Assembly (NCBI RefSeq): GCF_963678975.1
Contig: NC_089277.1
Span: forward strand, 17,932,757-17,996,756
From: Dysidea avara
Lineage: Eukaryota > Porifera > Demospongiae > Dictyoceratida > Dysideidae
DNA length: 64,000 bases
Reading direction: 5' to 3'
Position 1 is the first letter of the stretch, and the number at the start of each line of letters is the position of its first letter. The notes under the pieces are model-generated. The model did no database searches and was not told the DNA's origin. It saw only the letters and a list, made by a program, of their open reading frames with translations. The translations under genes were made by a program, and so were the position numbers. Shown one piece after another: positions 13,118-27,000 of the stretch.

Positions 13118-13230
13118 TGCTTGGAATGCATTAACGAGAATAGGAGGTAGTATATACAAGTTATATCACTCCTAGGAGGGATATAACTTGTATATACTAC
13201 CTCCTATTCTCGTTACTGCATTCCTGAGCA
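13118..13230. repeat. Palindrome with ~50-bp arms
   Basis: Arms share AGGAGGTAGTATATACAAGT and its complement around a 12-bp loop at 13168-13179. Can form a cruciform or hairpin. Confidence 0.7.
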
Positions 13231-13480
13231 CTGCTAGCAGTGCTATTATACCACTTATACACCTTCTCTTCCCTTTGAAGTGAGGTGTGAAAGTGGTATA
13301 TATATATAAATGATGAAGCAAACATGTCTGTTTCATCATTTCATTATATTTTTGTCGTAAAATGATTGTTCTAATCAATAAGAATATTGCTCTCCACTAA
13401 ACACAGCTCAGTGGAGACAGCAAGGTGCTCTATTGACTGCAACTTTCTGCTGGCCTGTACAGCATGAACACAATAGTGAG

Positions 13481-13936
13481 TAGGGACCCGCCGATTATGC
13501 TGGCACAATTTTGAGCATAATAGGTACCTAAAAGCATTGAGCATAATGCCAGCATAATAGGTTAAATATTTGTACGATAGTGTAAACTCTTGCTGGAAAA
13601 ATGACAATTGCAAAATAAGATCGATATACTCTAATAGAGCAGTCAGTAACTCTAATAGAACAATCATCAAACTGACTGTTCTATTAGAGTACATCGATCT
13701 TGTCTCTTACATGCAGGCATGCAGCAAGAATTTATTATTTGTGTTCCAGCCATTCATTCTTTTCTTTCTATATAGTGTTAGCTAGTAGCAAAGCATATGA
13801 ACTAAGGCATGAACATTGAGCATAATCGAGCATAATAGGTATATATTGAGCATTAATTTAAGCATAATAGGTGAATTTTTGAGCAGTGCAGCATAGCATA
13901 ATAGGTAAAATTATGAGCATAATCGGCGGGCCCTTA
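13481..13936. mobile_element. Non-autonomous DNA transposon, TIR TARGGRCCCGCCGATTATGC, 8-bp duplication
   Basis: The terminal inverted repeats match at both ends and the flanks are both ATAGTGAG (13473-13480 and 13937-13944). The inside is built from repeats of GAGCATAATAGGTA and holds three CTCTAATAG motifs. No transposase. Confidence 0.75.
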
Positions 13937-16900
13937 ATAGTGAGAGAAAGATAACACAGTGCAACCAGGAGAGTGTCTGGTTGTAAGAGGTATTGTGCTT
14001 CTGTGATAAAAGATCTGCCAGACGATTATAGAAAATAGTATTCTCCTTGCCCAAACCACCAAAAGTTAAAAAAACAATTAGCAAGTGGGGTGAAAGATTC
14101 ACAGTCAACGTTATGTATACAATCCCCATAGTTATTCATGCTACACAATGTGAACTATCATCTTCTATACTGATCAGATGTCCCACAGGAAGAATATTAC
14201 CTTAAGATGATCATTCTGGTTTATGGCTCAATTGAAAAATCCTAGCCTATATATTATGTAAGTCCATGTGAAGCCTTGTAAATTCTCCTCATATAATTAC
14301 AAGCCACAAACTTGATTAGTATTTGTAGTAAATTTTGTGTAAACAATTTTTAACAGAGACTGTAAAATATATCACAGCATACTGTGTGGTGAGGCTCAGA
14401 CCATGAAGTCACATTGCATTAACATCTAGAGAGCATACAACACACATACATTATTATGCACAAAGATGGTTCAAGGTATGGTTCAAGGTAAGGTATGGTT
14501 CAAGCTGTATATCTAGCAGAGTTAAGTTATGGTATAAGATACACAGCACAAACCTTTTTAGTACAATATTGTATTATTGTTTCCAGTGATCCAAGCATAT
14601 AAGGTTTACAGATGCTAACATACTTTTGACAATAATATACAGCTGCATGTGCAGTGTACCATCTCTCACTTGCACTGACAACTGTTTACAACTCCATGCA
14701 ATAACTTATGTACAGCAAACATATAATAAAACCATAAAGTCTACAGTAGCTGGAAAGAAAATCATTGGAGGTCAAAAGGGATGCAGATGGTCAAACAGTC
14801 ACGATCACTGATGATGGATACGCACTTGTCTTCTGTGTATGTATGCAGCCACATATATAGTCACAAAAGCATTTATTGAGTTTCCTGAACTGCACAACAA
14901 GATCAAAGTGTTTAGTACTCATATGCACAGTCCAGTTCACCTTTTATGTAGCTGAGACATACCAACAAATCCTATGGACAGATTCAATGTGCTCCTGGAC
15001 ATACTTACAGACTCAACCTGGCACAGACAACTACACATGTGCACAGTAAAATGCAGTATTTATCCAGAGAAATTGGTCAGTTGAAATCTAACTTTTTGTG
15101 ATATAAATTCCACCTCAATATAGCTAGTTAGTTGTTATACATTCTAATGAGCCAATTGGAAATAGTGGAAATGGAAAGTGAACAGATAATGGAAACAGAA
15201 ATTTAAAGTGGTTAAAATCTTCATATACATGCATGCCAGTGTAAACTCCTTGCTTAGTAGCCACCTCTCATAAGTTCACCTCAGTACAAACACCACTGAC
15301 CTGTGTATATACAAAACACATTGTAACCAGGTCCCAAAGATAGGCATACTTAATGACCTCACTAATGACCAACTTGTTAAAAGAAAACATCTGTACAAGA
15401 CTACCTCTTTACAAAGATCACATATAATAACAAGTCTGCCAAGTACACGAATACTTAAATTCAAGTAGTATATAGTTATAGTTATGCTTTACTTCAGTAC
15501 TTTCAAATAATTATACTTTCCCGGTGCCTGCTGCAAAGCATAAATTATATTGTACATTGTCAAGAACAACTACAGAATTCTACATGTATTTAAATGTTTT
15601 GTAGGTCAAAATCTCCAATACTTGTAATTGTGTATGAATATGTGAACTCAGCCACTGAGTTAATACCTCAAGGTTGTGCTTTAATAGTGTGTCTATGGGA
15701 TACTTTGTAGCTAGCTACATAGCTATGTAGCAAATATAGTACCATGCCAGTGACTATTAAATTTTTAATCGTAATACACAAAATCCATTGTACATAATTA
15801 AATTTTTGCTTCTGCTATAGTTACACCTGCAAATACCGTGCTTACTGCAGTACAATACACAATGTCATCTCTGCACACATCACAGTTTCAATATTCTGCT
15901 TATACTCCTCACACACCACATGTACTGACTACAGCTAATGTAACTTGTGGCTTGTGAAATGAAATCACAATGTAAGGTGCAAAGAATAAAAGTCAGTTCT
16001 CTAGACAACTTGAGAGCATATAACAGAATGTTAGCACTTGTGATATTATTGTACTGTATACTAGCAAGTTAGTAACTGTTATATAGCACATAAGAATAGC
16101 AGGAATTTTAGAATTCAAATTAATAAATTATAAAGGTGGCTTTTGTTAGGAGCTAGTCTTAAGTGAAATTATCTGATGTACCACTCCATTCCATGTAATC
16201 CACTATGTATTTCATTCCATCATTTCAGTCCACTAAATCCAGACCACCACACCAGTCAGTGCTTTTCTATATAGAAACACCCTTGCACATTATTACTAAC
16301 TCAACTGCTTCAAAGTGTAGCCCACCTGCACTTGCAATTGCAGGTGTGGGAATTGTCAACACCTATCTACGTAATTGTACTTTAACATAATTAGCAAAAT
16401 GGGTTGAAATGTACATAGTTAGTGCATGTTCTGTGTTTTTTGGAATTGAAAGATGATATTACGGTTCTGGTTGTGTGATTTATATCATACAGCTACTGTA
16501 GCTACTGTAGTTAAACAATAAATAATCCTTCAACAATATTAAAAACAGAATTATGTTTTGTGGAGATTTCTATCAAAATAATATTTACGATACTTAGGTA
16601 AAATTAATTGCATTGCTTGACCCTGGACGGTTTTTAGGATGTCTTTGGGGTGGTATAATGGCTACGTTATGTAAGGATTCTACTCTGCTGAACCTATTCA
16701 GCAAGTTTTACTTAAGGTGCACATGAGTTACAAACATTCTAAAGATTTTGCTCACCAAATACATGATGTAACTAGAGAGTAAAAAATCAGGGGAATTATT
16801 GATGTTGTATGATTAAAAGACAAATTTAGGCCTCTGTAGTATTATGTTCCAGGCTGCCAGTTAGCTACTGTAGATAATAAAAGCTACAAGCGCAATTTTA

Positions 16901-17386
16901 GGCAGTGAAATAACAGATAGAAAGAATTAGGGTAGGAGATGATCTCTTCTAAAAATTAATGACAGTTGGTAATACTAAATTTGGAATACTCTAATAGAAC
17001 AGTCAACTACTCTAATAGAACAGTCAAAGAAGTTTCATTGAAACTATAATAAAGACTAGAGTGTAAACTGGAATTACAATCTATTATCTACACACTGCTA
17101 TCCCATTGTTCCATGAATACATCCTGCAATTCCTGCCATGTTAATATAAAATTTTGCAAACGGCTTTTGGCTCCAAACCTGACACTTGGGTTGAATACTT
17201 ACATCTTCAGCTAAAAACATAAAAATAAGTATATCTGTAAAGGTAACAAAGGTACATCAACTGGAGGCTATGTCCCCAGACCCAGCTACTTAAGATTCTA
17301 TACACTTGATCAAGCTCCACACACTTTCCTCTTTTAACTTTCTGACCACTGTATGTTATACCTTCTATTTGGTATGTATATATACA

Positions 17387-17779
17387 TAGGCGGCGGAAAG
17401 GGGGGGGAGGGAGGGGCTAGGGGGCTGAAGCTTAGCCCCCCTCAGAATGATATCACGCGAAATTATCCTTCTTTGAGTGGGGCTGAAAACCGTGATCAAG
17501 ATCGAGATACTCTAATAGAGCAGTCACTCTAATAAAGCAATCACAGTATTAGAGCAGTGTGTAGTGAGCTATGTAAGGATTTTTATGTAGTTTATCAGTA
17601 TAAATTCGTAGCTGGTGAGGTGGGCAGCTATTGTCAGCTGGTTGAGACCTTTTTTTTTTTTTTTTGGTCTCACCTTATCAAACCAGAAACAATGTAGTGC
17701 TTCAGTTCATTTTTTTACCATAAGTCTGGATCCATCACTGGTCAGCCCCCCCTCATATCAACTACTTCCTCCGCCCCTG
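17387..17779. mobile_element. hAT-like MITE, family M1 copy
   Basis: Right end CCTCCGCCCCTG, left end a decayed inverse. Flanks TATATACA and TATATATA are a probable 8-bp target duplication. Interior is alignable to 46066-46364, including ACTCTAATAGAGCAGTCACT and a GGTCTCACCTTA block. Confidence 0.65.
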
Positions 17780-18639
17780 TATATATATCAAGACACACGG
17801 TAGTGTGTCGTGCGGCCTAAGAAGCCGGCGCGCAACACCCGTGAGTATATTGACAGGAAGAAAGAAAACGCAATTTTCGCACCTCCGTAGCTCTGTGCTG
17901 CCTTGGTGAAACAAGACGATTTTTGCTGTGGACAATCCCTCCAACTTCAGTACTCCACATTCCAAATTTGAGCGAAATCGCTTCTAGCGTTCCCGAGATA
18001 TGCGACTTCAAAAATTGGCTTAGTTTCTTCGTTTTTTTTATTCTTCAATTCTTCTTGTTTTTCTTCCTCTTTTCGCACACTTACAAAAACTGCTATAAAA
18101 CGCGAACGCAATATCCGATTGCCTTGAAAGTTGGCACACAGAAGGGGAGTATAAAGGCGCATCTCTGTACCAACTTTGGCTAGAATACGATAAACAGGAA
18201 AGGAGTTATGATCGATTATTGACGAAAAATAACACCAATATGTTGTCACGCCTACAGGGTAAACCGCGTATGGGAAGAAGCTGAAAATTGGTGGGTGAAT
18301 GGGTTAACTATTGAACCTCAAACCTTTTGTGGTTTGAAAGAAATCGAGCCAAAAACCAGGAAGATACAACAAAAAAACCAACAGTGTGTAACAATTACGC
18401 AATTGAGATTAGTTAATAAAAACGACTGCTTGCCACACCTACCAGATAAATCGCTTGGGGTAATGCTTTGAAAATCGTTTTACAGATGGAATAATCATCT
18501 TAGAAAGGCTCTTCAACGATGTAGAAGAATCAGACTTAAAGCCACGGAGTTATAACACGAAATCCAACTTGGTGCAGCAAGTGCGAGATCGAGATACTCT
18601 AATAGAGCAGTCATCCTAATAGAACAGTCACCCTGAAGA

Positions 18640-20280
18640 GAATTCAAGAGATCAGCTAGAAACAAGTAGCCTGTATAGAGATCAGCTAGAAACAAGTCGC
18701 CCTGTAGAGAGATCAGCTACAAACAATTCACCCTGTAGAGAAATCAGCTAGAAGAAGTTACCTTGTAGGGAGTTCATGCAAGTATGGAAAGAGATAGTTT
18801 AGCCAGAAGATATCATCTTGTAGACTTCAGCTACAAAGAAACTACCATGTAGAGAGTTCAGCTACAAACAAATTGCCCTGTAGAGAGATCAATAGAAGAA
18901 GTTACCTTGTAGAAAGTTCAGCTACAAAGAAACCATCATGTAGAGAGTTCAGCTGCAAACAAATCACCTGTAGAGAGTTCAGCTACAAACAAATCACCCT
19001 GTAGAAAGATCAGCTAGAAGATGTCACCTTGTAGAGAGTTCAGTTACAAAGAAACCATCATGTAGAGAGTTCAGGTACAAACTAGTGACCTTGTAGAGAC
19101 ATCAGCTAAAAAAGTTACCTTGTAGAGAGTTCAGCTACAAAGTAACCATCATGTAGAGAGTTCAGCTGCAGACAAATCACCTGTAGAGAGTTCAGCTACA
19201 AATAAATCTCCCTGTAGAGAGATCAGCTAGAAGAAGTTACTTTGTAGAGAGTTCAGCTACAAAGAATCCATCATGTAGATAGTTCAGCTGCAAACAAATC
19301 ACCTGTAGAGAGTTCAGCTAGAAGAAGATTCCTTGTAGAGAGTTCAGCTACAAACAAATCTCCCTGTAGAAAGATCAACTAGAAGAAGTTACTTTGTAGA
19401 GAGTTCAGCTACAAAGAAACTATCATGTAGATAGTTCAGCTATAAACTAGTGACCTTGTAGAGACATCAGCTAAAAGAAGTTACCTTGTAGAAAGTTCAG
19501 CTACAAAGAAACCATCATGTAGAGAGTTCAGCTGCAAACAAATCACCTGTAGAGAGTTCAGCTACAAACAAATCACCCTGTGGAAAGATCAGCTAGAAGA
19601 AGTTACCTTGTAGAGAGTTCAGCTACAAACAAATCACCCTGTGGAAAGATCAGCTAGAAGAAGTTACCTTGTAGATAGTTTAGCTGCAAATAAATCACTT
19701 GTAGAGTGTTCAGCTAGAAAATGATTCCTTGTAGAGAGTTCAGCTACAAACAAATCACCCTGTGGAAAGATCAGCTAGAAGAAGTTACCTTGTAGAGAGT
19801 TCAGCTACAAGAAACCATCATGTAGATAGTTCAGCTGCAAACAAATCACCTGTAGAGAGTTCAGCTAGAAGAAGATTCCTTGTAGAGAGTTCAGCTACAA
19901 ACAAATCTCCCTGTAGAGAGATCAGCTAGAAGAAGTTAACTTGTACAGAGTTCAGCTACAAAGAAACCATCATGTAGAGAGTTCAGCTGCAAACAAATCA
20001 CCTGTAGAGAGTTCAGCTACAAACAAATCACCCTGTAGAAAGATCAGTTAGAATAAGTTACCTTGTAGAGAGTTCAGCTACAAAGAAACCATTCTGTAAA
20101 GACCTCGGCTGCAAACAAATCACCTGCACAGAATTCAGCTACAAACAAATCACCCTGTAGAGAGATCAGCTAGAAGAAATTACCTTGTAGATTGTTCAGC
20201 TACAAACAATTCACCCTGTAGAGAGAGCAGCAAGAAGAAGTCACCTTGTAGAGTGTTCAGTTACAAAGAAACCACCATGG
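18640..20280. repeat. Minisatellite array, ~31-bp monomers in higher-order units
   Basis: About 50 monomers of the form GTAGAGAGTTCAGCTAC plus AAACAAATCACCCT, alternating with GAAACCATCAT and GAAGAAGTTACCTT variants, so variants recur every ~90-120 bp. Not a CRISPR: monomers are contiguous with no unique spacers. Confidence 0.85.
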
Positions 20281-20470
20281 AGAGTTCTATAATAAATATA
20301 TGTATTATATATATATATAATTTGTACATTTACTGATTTAAATCAGAAATATTTAAAGTACATCTGCTTCATCTTTTCTTCTTCCTGTGGTAAAGAAAAA
20401 AGACAGGTTAAAAAAGTCCCAAAGCCGGCCATAGGCTGGCTTTGGGGTATACAAATACAAAAAGAAGTGA

Positions 20471-20800
20471 AATCTAATCCAAAACAGCCAAGCTGTAAAA
20501 AACAGTGCGGCCCTCAAAAAGACTATGGTGAAAAAAGATGTGAAATCCAAGGTGGCGGGCAAGAAATGGCTGTGATGGTAGGTTAATGGTAAAAATTTTA
20601 ATAACCGCAATTTAGGTGAATTTTGTGCCAAGACCAAGCAGCACAAAAATTCACCTGAATTGTCGTTATTAAAATTTTTACCATTAACCTACCATCACAG
20701 CCATTTCTTGGCCGCCACCTTGGATTTCATATCTTTTTTCACCATAGCCTTTTTGAGGGCCGCACTGTTTTTTTACAGCTTGGCTGTTTTGGATTAGATA
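20471..20800. mobile_element. Foldback element F1 (330 bp)
   Basis: Ends AATCTAATCC...AAACAGCC and its complement; nearly full-length palindrome centred near 20637. Other copies at 5735-5971, 49719-49957 and 63458-63806, and a degenerate half at 31995-32105. Confidence 0.75.
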
Positions 20801-20898
20801 TATATATATATATATGTATGCAATATTCTAATTTAGCATGAGTGAATGTAGCACTAAATTGTCCTATTCTGTATACTACATAATATGTAAAAGTGCAG

Positions 20899-21011
20899 TT
20901 ACATATACATTGATACTGAGTTGTTAATTCTTTTGATGGAGTCTTCAATGCTGGTAACCCAAGTCATCATCTCAGCTTCACTAGATGCTCTTAGTTTAAT
21001 GGCTTCATAAC
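20899..21011 (-). CDS. Gene B exon 11: PH C-terminal helix and stop
   Basis: Acceptor ACAG|GTT, phase 1 in; ends with TAA at 20901-20899. YEAIKLRASSEAEMMTWVTS is the last strand and the C-terminal amphipathic helix, with the near-invariant PH tryptophan (about residue 469). The protein ends ten residues after the helix. A foldback transposon (20471-20800) begins about 100 bp downstream, so the 3' UTR may be short or read into the element. Confidence 0.82.
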
Positions 21012-24000
21012 CTGTACATATACATGTACATATATACCTAAGTACTAGTGCCAGAAGACTTATGCATGGTAAAGAGGCATAATGCATGTGAAAAGTTACA
21101 GAAGTTATTTTTGTATGTGAATAATGCAAAGATTGTAAGAATGAATGAATGTATCTGAGCAATATTTTAGTTATGACTTAGCATACAGTATAATATTCAT
21201 ATATATAGTTACTCACTTTGAACATTCTTTCTTGCTGGTTTATTAACCTTGATGAGACCTGGATTTTTGTTTATCACTTCAAATGTATATGTAGTCTATT
21301 GCAAAAGAAATGCTTGAGACGTATGCATGTATGATGCACCTCTCTACCTTTTCTTTCTTTTCTAGTTTAAGATTTATTAGAGGAATCATGGCCAGTGGCT
21401 CAGAGTCCTATATTATAAGATTAATAATCATTTTGTACACATTGCAGATTGATACATGAACCAATGACAGTTTCACATGTACTTACTTGCTCTGAGTTGT
21501 AGTAAAACAAAAATCCCATAGTCAAACGGAAGTATCTTCTTTTCCACATTTTGGCATTTCCTATAATTTAGGCATTCTCAAATGTTTAAGTTAGTGTTTG
21601 TACCTTCTTTCTGTAAGTATCCTGCTTTAATGACAGCAGAAGATTTCTCTTGATCCAATATTGCTTCCTACAAGTCATTTAATAGTGCGCTGTCAACTCA
21701 TATCATTGTATAGCTACTATTCATAGAAATTTTGAGTGGGAAATTTATAGTTTGGGTTTGACATGTAGTAAATGACAAGTATATGGATCCCTCTATTTGC
21801 TGTAAATTCTGAGTGAGCAAACAAGTCATATGTTTTGGAATATTTCAACTTTACAAGTCTTTTCAAATCTCTTTCACAATTGTTTCAGTTCATGAAGATG
21901 CAAAATTGCAAATTTGTGGCACAAGTTAATCACAAATTCACCAAACATCTCCGATACACTAAAAATTTGCAGTTTTGCATTAAGAACATGAGGCTCCAAC
22001 CTACTACATCTAAATTCCCATACATAACTTGCAAACCACCAGGTTAGGCTACTACAACTACAAGTAGCTGCATTGTTTCTCATTTCCTGCCTGTACATAA
22101 ATTCTCTTCTTAATGGATTCGCTCAATTTATCACATGACTGTCTAACAGTTGTACCGAGATACTATTTTTAGCAATAACCTTATTCAGGGTCATAACCCA
22201 CCAAGCACTTATAGCTTAACAAGAGTTTAGCTTTACCGTATTCTTATCTTTATAGGTTATGAATTATAGCTGAAAAGTAGTAACAATAGTTGTAATGAAT
22301 AATGAACCACCCACCCACATGCATTTTTGAGGTCAATAAAACAGGAAACTATGAGCGACCTAATAAGGAGAATGTAGTATATTTTTAATTAATTTGTATA
22401 ATTGCATACTATGATTAATGCTATACAGTCAATATCGCACAAATCTATTATTTATAATCATAGTTTGAATACAATGGATTATATTTATACATTTACTTCA
22501 TGTTTCTGATCACAAAATATATATACAGTGGATCATATGTGCCTCATATGTGATAGACCATAAATCCAAACCATGTTAAATATATAGCTACATGTCTTTG
22601 AGATTGAATAATGTACACGTCATGATATTTGTGACACATTTTTTTAAAACTTGAGCAGTCTATTTTTCTCTATATACAAGAGCAAATGCTTTAATTTTAT
22701 GCATATATTCTACAAAGTCTTCACCTTTTGCCATAAAATTTTATCCTTGCATGTTATACATCCGTATAAAGATTTTTGTTGTGCAGCAAATGGTAAAGAA
22801 GGTATTTAAAATTTTTACCATATCAATTGTAGGGGTATCATCATTGCTTGCATAGAGTGTGAATACTTCAGTATCACTAATAGTGTCTTCTTCACTTTGG
22901 TAGCATGATTGTTCACTAAACTGTTTTCTTGTTTGAGAGTCAGAATAACATCCAGGGTGGCGTGCCTATCATACACATGTACATATCATACAGTACAGTT
23001 GAAGAGGCCAGCAGCAAAAGTGGACAAGTGCCATTTGAAAATTTAGGTGACCACATGGTGGGCATTAGGCAAAATTTTGTAACATAATTGAATTATTGTA
23101 TATTTGCTAAAAATTTATTTGAGACTGCCATAAACTTTTAAATTCTGTTGTTTATTTAGTGACAATATTATTTACATGGTTAAAACGACCCATTCTATAA
23201 TTTTTAGAAAATGGAAAATCTAAAATGGCACATGTCCCCGTTTTTCCACTGACCCCTTCAGTTGCAATGTAGATCGCATGGGGTTTTACAGATTCTTACA
23301 AAAAAACAATATTGATCAGAAACCATGCAGCCTCACAATACTTTCATGCATGGTGCCTTGGCCATTAGTCACACAATAATAGGATGCATTGTACATACAG
23401 TACGTACATATAAGGTCACATTTACAGCCAACTATTTGTTAATTTTAATTTGTTCTCTAAACTTTATTTTCTTTCCATAACAATGGCAGCACTATTCATG
23501 CATATTTTGTAGCTTTGACTTTCAAACTTATTTTGCTTTGCAAGCTATTTATCAAAATGGAATTTTACATAGCTTACTTTAAAATCAAATGAGAAAATCT
23601 TTGGCAGTGGAAATGGAGATATGAGGCATTTCCCCCTAATTTTATTGGTAGACAAAATTATTAATTGAGCAGTCGACCACTCTAACAAAACAGTTACAAT
23701 TATTTTAGAATTCATAAAAACTTTAAGTAGCTACTTAATTTACATGTAATAACATGTGACAATACATCTTAGAACGTCTAAAATCTGAAAAACTTTCCTG
23801 GGAGTGGTGCTCCCAGACCCCTTCTGATATATCAGTCACTACATGTGTAACTTTCAAAGTTTCCCCACTCTTTGACCTGCATGGTATATATTTACTGTGC
23901 TTGGTTTGCAGCGGCATGCCGAGGGGGCTTCCAGGGGTTTCAGGGAACCCCTTTGGATTTTACACACTACTTGAAACATTAAGAAATAGAAACTTCAGGT

Positions 24001-27000
24001 TTCCAGAATCTGAAATCTATCATATAACAGTCACTTAGCTGTAGTGGCAACCCCTTTTCAAAATTCCTGCGTATGCCCCTGGTTTGCCTAGCGAATGTTT
24101 CAGAAATGTGTGCCGAATAAACCTTTTTGAGTTATAAAGGTCATTTTTCATAATGTTATACTATCTTATTCATTGGGTTAACCAAAATATTGAATAAAAA
24201 ATCTAAAACTATAGAATGGACTACAAAAGCTACCATTGCATTTATGCTAGATGGAAAAAAAACGAAAACTATAGAAAATAAAGTTTATTAAAAGTTTCCC
24301 AATTTCAGTTTCAGCTTATACTGGTCTACACACAGTATACTTATTGAATTGCATGTCTCCGTAAAAATGCATTAGCACTATATACTTAGAGTTTTGCACA
24401 CAAGTATGTATTATTTGTATCTGATCACGTACTCTTTTCTTTGGAGCTCTTTTCTTCTTGTAGTCCGGCCATGATTCATTTCGCTATATAAAATATTTGC
24501 AAAAAGGGGGCCTTCCACACACATCTGATTCTATGAACTCGGAAGACCACAACTATGTGATCATAAACCACAAAGCCCTGAAATTTTCTCTATATAGTCA
24601 GCTATGCTGGTGTGCACTGCTGACCACATTGTAAGTAAATAGTCTTTTCCAGTCTGAAGTTATGAATCGTCAAAGTTAGTAAATTGGATGTGCATGAAAG
24701 ACCCCTTTTCGCAAATCTGGTCACATGTGAATTGGGAATATTGTGCATACGTACTGTAAGATAATAATGTGTACAACAAAACAACAATACTGAATATATT
24801 TTTATATATGTGATGACATATTATGTTAATTAATATTTGGTGGCATGCAATGCTTATAAACACTTGATTTCATCCAAATTTATATTCGTAAGTTCATGCA
24901 AGATCAAAAAAAAAAGGATTAATTAATATTTTAATTAATACTTTGTGTTTGGTGATTAATTAATAATTTGTGCTTGGTGACTGAAAGGAGTTGACATAGG
25001 CTCACAACAGGCGCATTTGTATTACGTACACAGGAACCAAAAAATGCAACACTCATGCATAACTTTGTTATGGCAGAAACAAACCATCTTTGTATTTCAG
25101 ATTTCTTTGGGGTGGAACACCCTAACTCTGCATACTAAATTTGATCTACATTAGTCCAGATATCTTGCCTTCATACGTTTACCCTAAATTTTGTACTAGG
25201 CTGTGCAAAAGTTAATTAGACGTTTCTGGTGTCCCCAAAATTGACCATGTGACCAGGCTTCTTTTTTTTTTGCAACATTTTGATGTAGTACACTACATTT
25301 GACATACTGTATCAGTACATGGAAATATACAAAGTTAATGTATAAAGTTAGTGCATCTTTATAAGAAAAGAGTGTTTACAAGACATGAAAACCTTTCAAC
25401 AGATTTAACATTATAAATTATTGTATAATGGTAATTGCACAATTCATTCAGCAAAAAATGACCAAGAAGGAACCAGAAACATATATAATTAACTTTTCGT
25501 GGCCTTAACTTACTTTCTAAATTTGAACATGACTTGCATATATAATTATACTTTTTTCAAGTTTAAATGGCAGTAAAAGTATATTACACCATCCAACATT
25601 TGCAAAATGCAAGGCACTGAAGAGGTGTAAAGTTTTCAAAATGTTCACAAGTTCAACATGTTGTCATGTGCCATATTCATGTTTTCATGTCGTTGTTTGA
25701 GTACCTTCACCATGCTTCTATTCCACTGAAGCATTACATCAAAGTAAAAAAGTAGGAGGGTATGGTAGTTAAACCCCGGGAGTGGAAGTTAAACCCCTGT
25801 AGGTCAGAATCCTTAATATGAAGGACGAGTTTATTTACATATTGAATCAAAGAAATGATGTGAAGCCATATCATATAAAACTGCAAGCACAGCAAAAGTG
25901 AAATTATACACGACTTTACTAGTTTTATAGTTCTTTATGAAGTCAAATGCTTTAAAGTGTGGGATAGAAGGTGTCATAACACATTATCAACACCTCAATT
26001 TAGCAATTGTCACATTGTTTATGAAGTCAAGTGCTTCAAATTGCAAAATAGAAGAAAGTTTAACCACTCCTGCACTTGTAGGATATCTGTTATCAACACT
26101 TCGACCTCGGCTTTGGCTTGTTGATAACAATGATATCCTATTCATGGTGTCACCCACACAAAGTTCTATATCATTAAACCCCATCAAACAGAAAGTGTAC
26201 TTTCTACACTTTACTGCCCACCAACTATTACTTTATGAAACCTCAAAGCTTAATAAAACAGTCTTTAAAACACACTGAGGTTTCGAATATTACACTAATT
26301 AACAAACCTGTTGTACACTATATACTGCAACACTACCAATAACAAGCACCCACTATTAACACTCACCTAGACTACTGGTAAGTGTATAGCTACAACCAAG
26401 GTGCAATGATAATTAGCATGTTTTAAGCACTTGGCTTCACTTTATTAGCATCTTGGCTGCACAACCTTGTGCTTTATTTGCTGTATGACACTCGTGGCAA
26501 TGCTTTAACATATGAACAAGTTTGGTTTTCACTTATATATAACTCCTTGATCTTCAATTGAATTTCCAATCTATTAAAGATCATTGTACCTTGATAATTT
26601 ACTGAGGTATATACAATGGAATTCCATTAGTTTTCATAAGCAGTTTTGGTGGTGGATAGAGCAAGTTTAATTTAACATGCTTGTATATCTCTTCAAATAT
26701 GAAGTAAATCAGCACAAATTTCAAATAGATAAAAGAACGTGATGCAAAATAAGACTGACTATCTTTGAAGGCCTATATCTTGGAGATGGCTGGAGATTAA
26801 AATAGCATTTCTATAGGTTCCTGCTTGGCTGTGCAGCATGACTTGATACAAAAAATAAAGGGTATTCACAAAATGGTTAGTGTGCAAAAGATGTGATATC
26901 AGAGGTGAATTAAAGGGAAATGGCCACAGTGCTGTTAGTTTGTCATTAATATCATTTGTTAGTCGATAGTCACCTTTCATTTTTTCACACTAGTCATGTT

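Larger units (their letters stand above)
9945..17386. other. Intergenic between genes A and B, right-hand repeats excluded
   Basis: Includes the gene A upstream region, the 190-bp tandem repeat, foldbacks at 11885-12391, the palindrome at 13118-13230 and the MITE at 13481-13936. 14000-17386 shows no supported gene. Confidence 0.6.
17780..20800 (-). mobile_element. Composite transposon, copy 2 (expanded minisatellite)
   Basis: Reverse-orientation counterpart of 5735-6990: foldback at 20471-20800, flank 20365-20470, minisatellite 18640-20280, unique part 17780-18380 ending in the same hairpin and TA run. The two copies differ mainly in minisatellite length. Confidence 0.6.

Noticed and set aside
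18640..20280. Regular repeats that could suggest a CRISPR array
   Set aside because: Units are contiguous variants of each other with no unique spacers, no leader or cas genes, and the host is eukaryotic.
20353..20646. 97-codon minus-strand frame rich in Phe/Leu
   Set aside because: Falls in the F1 foldback and its flank. Matching frames at 5849-6067 and 63795-63995 are also repeat-derived.
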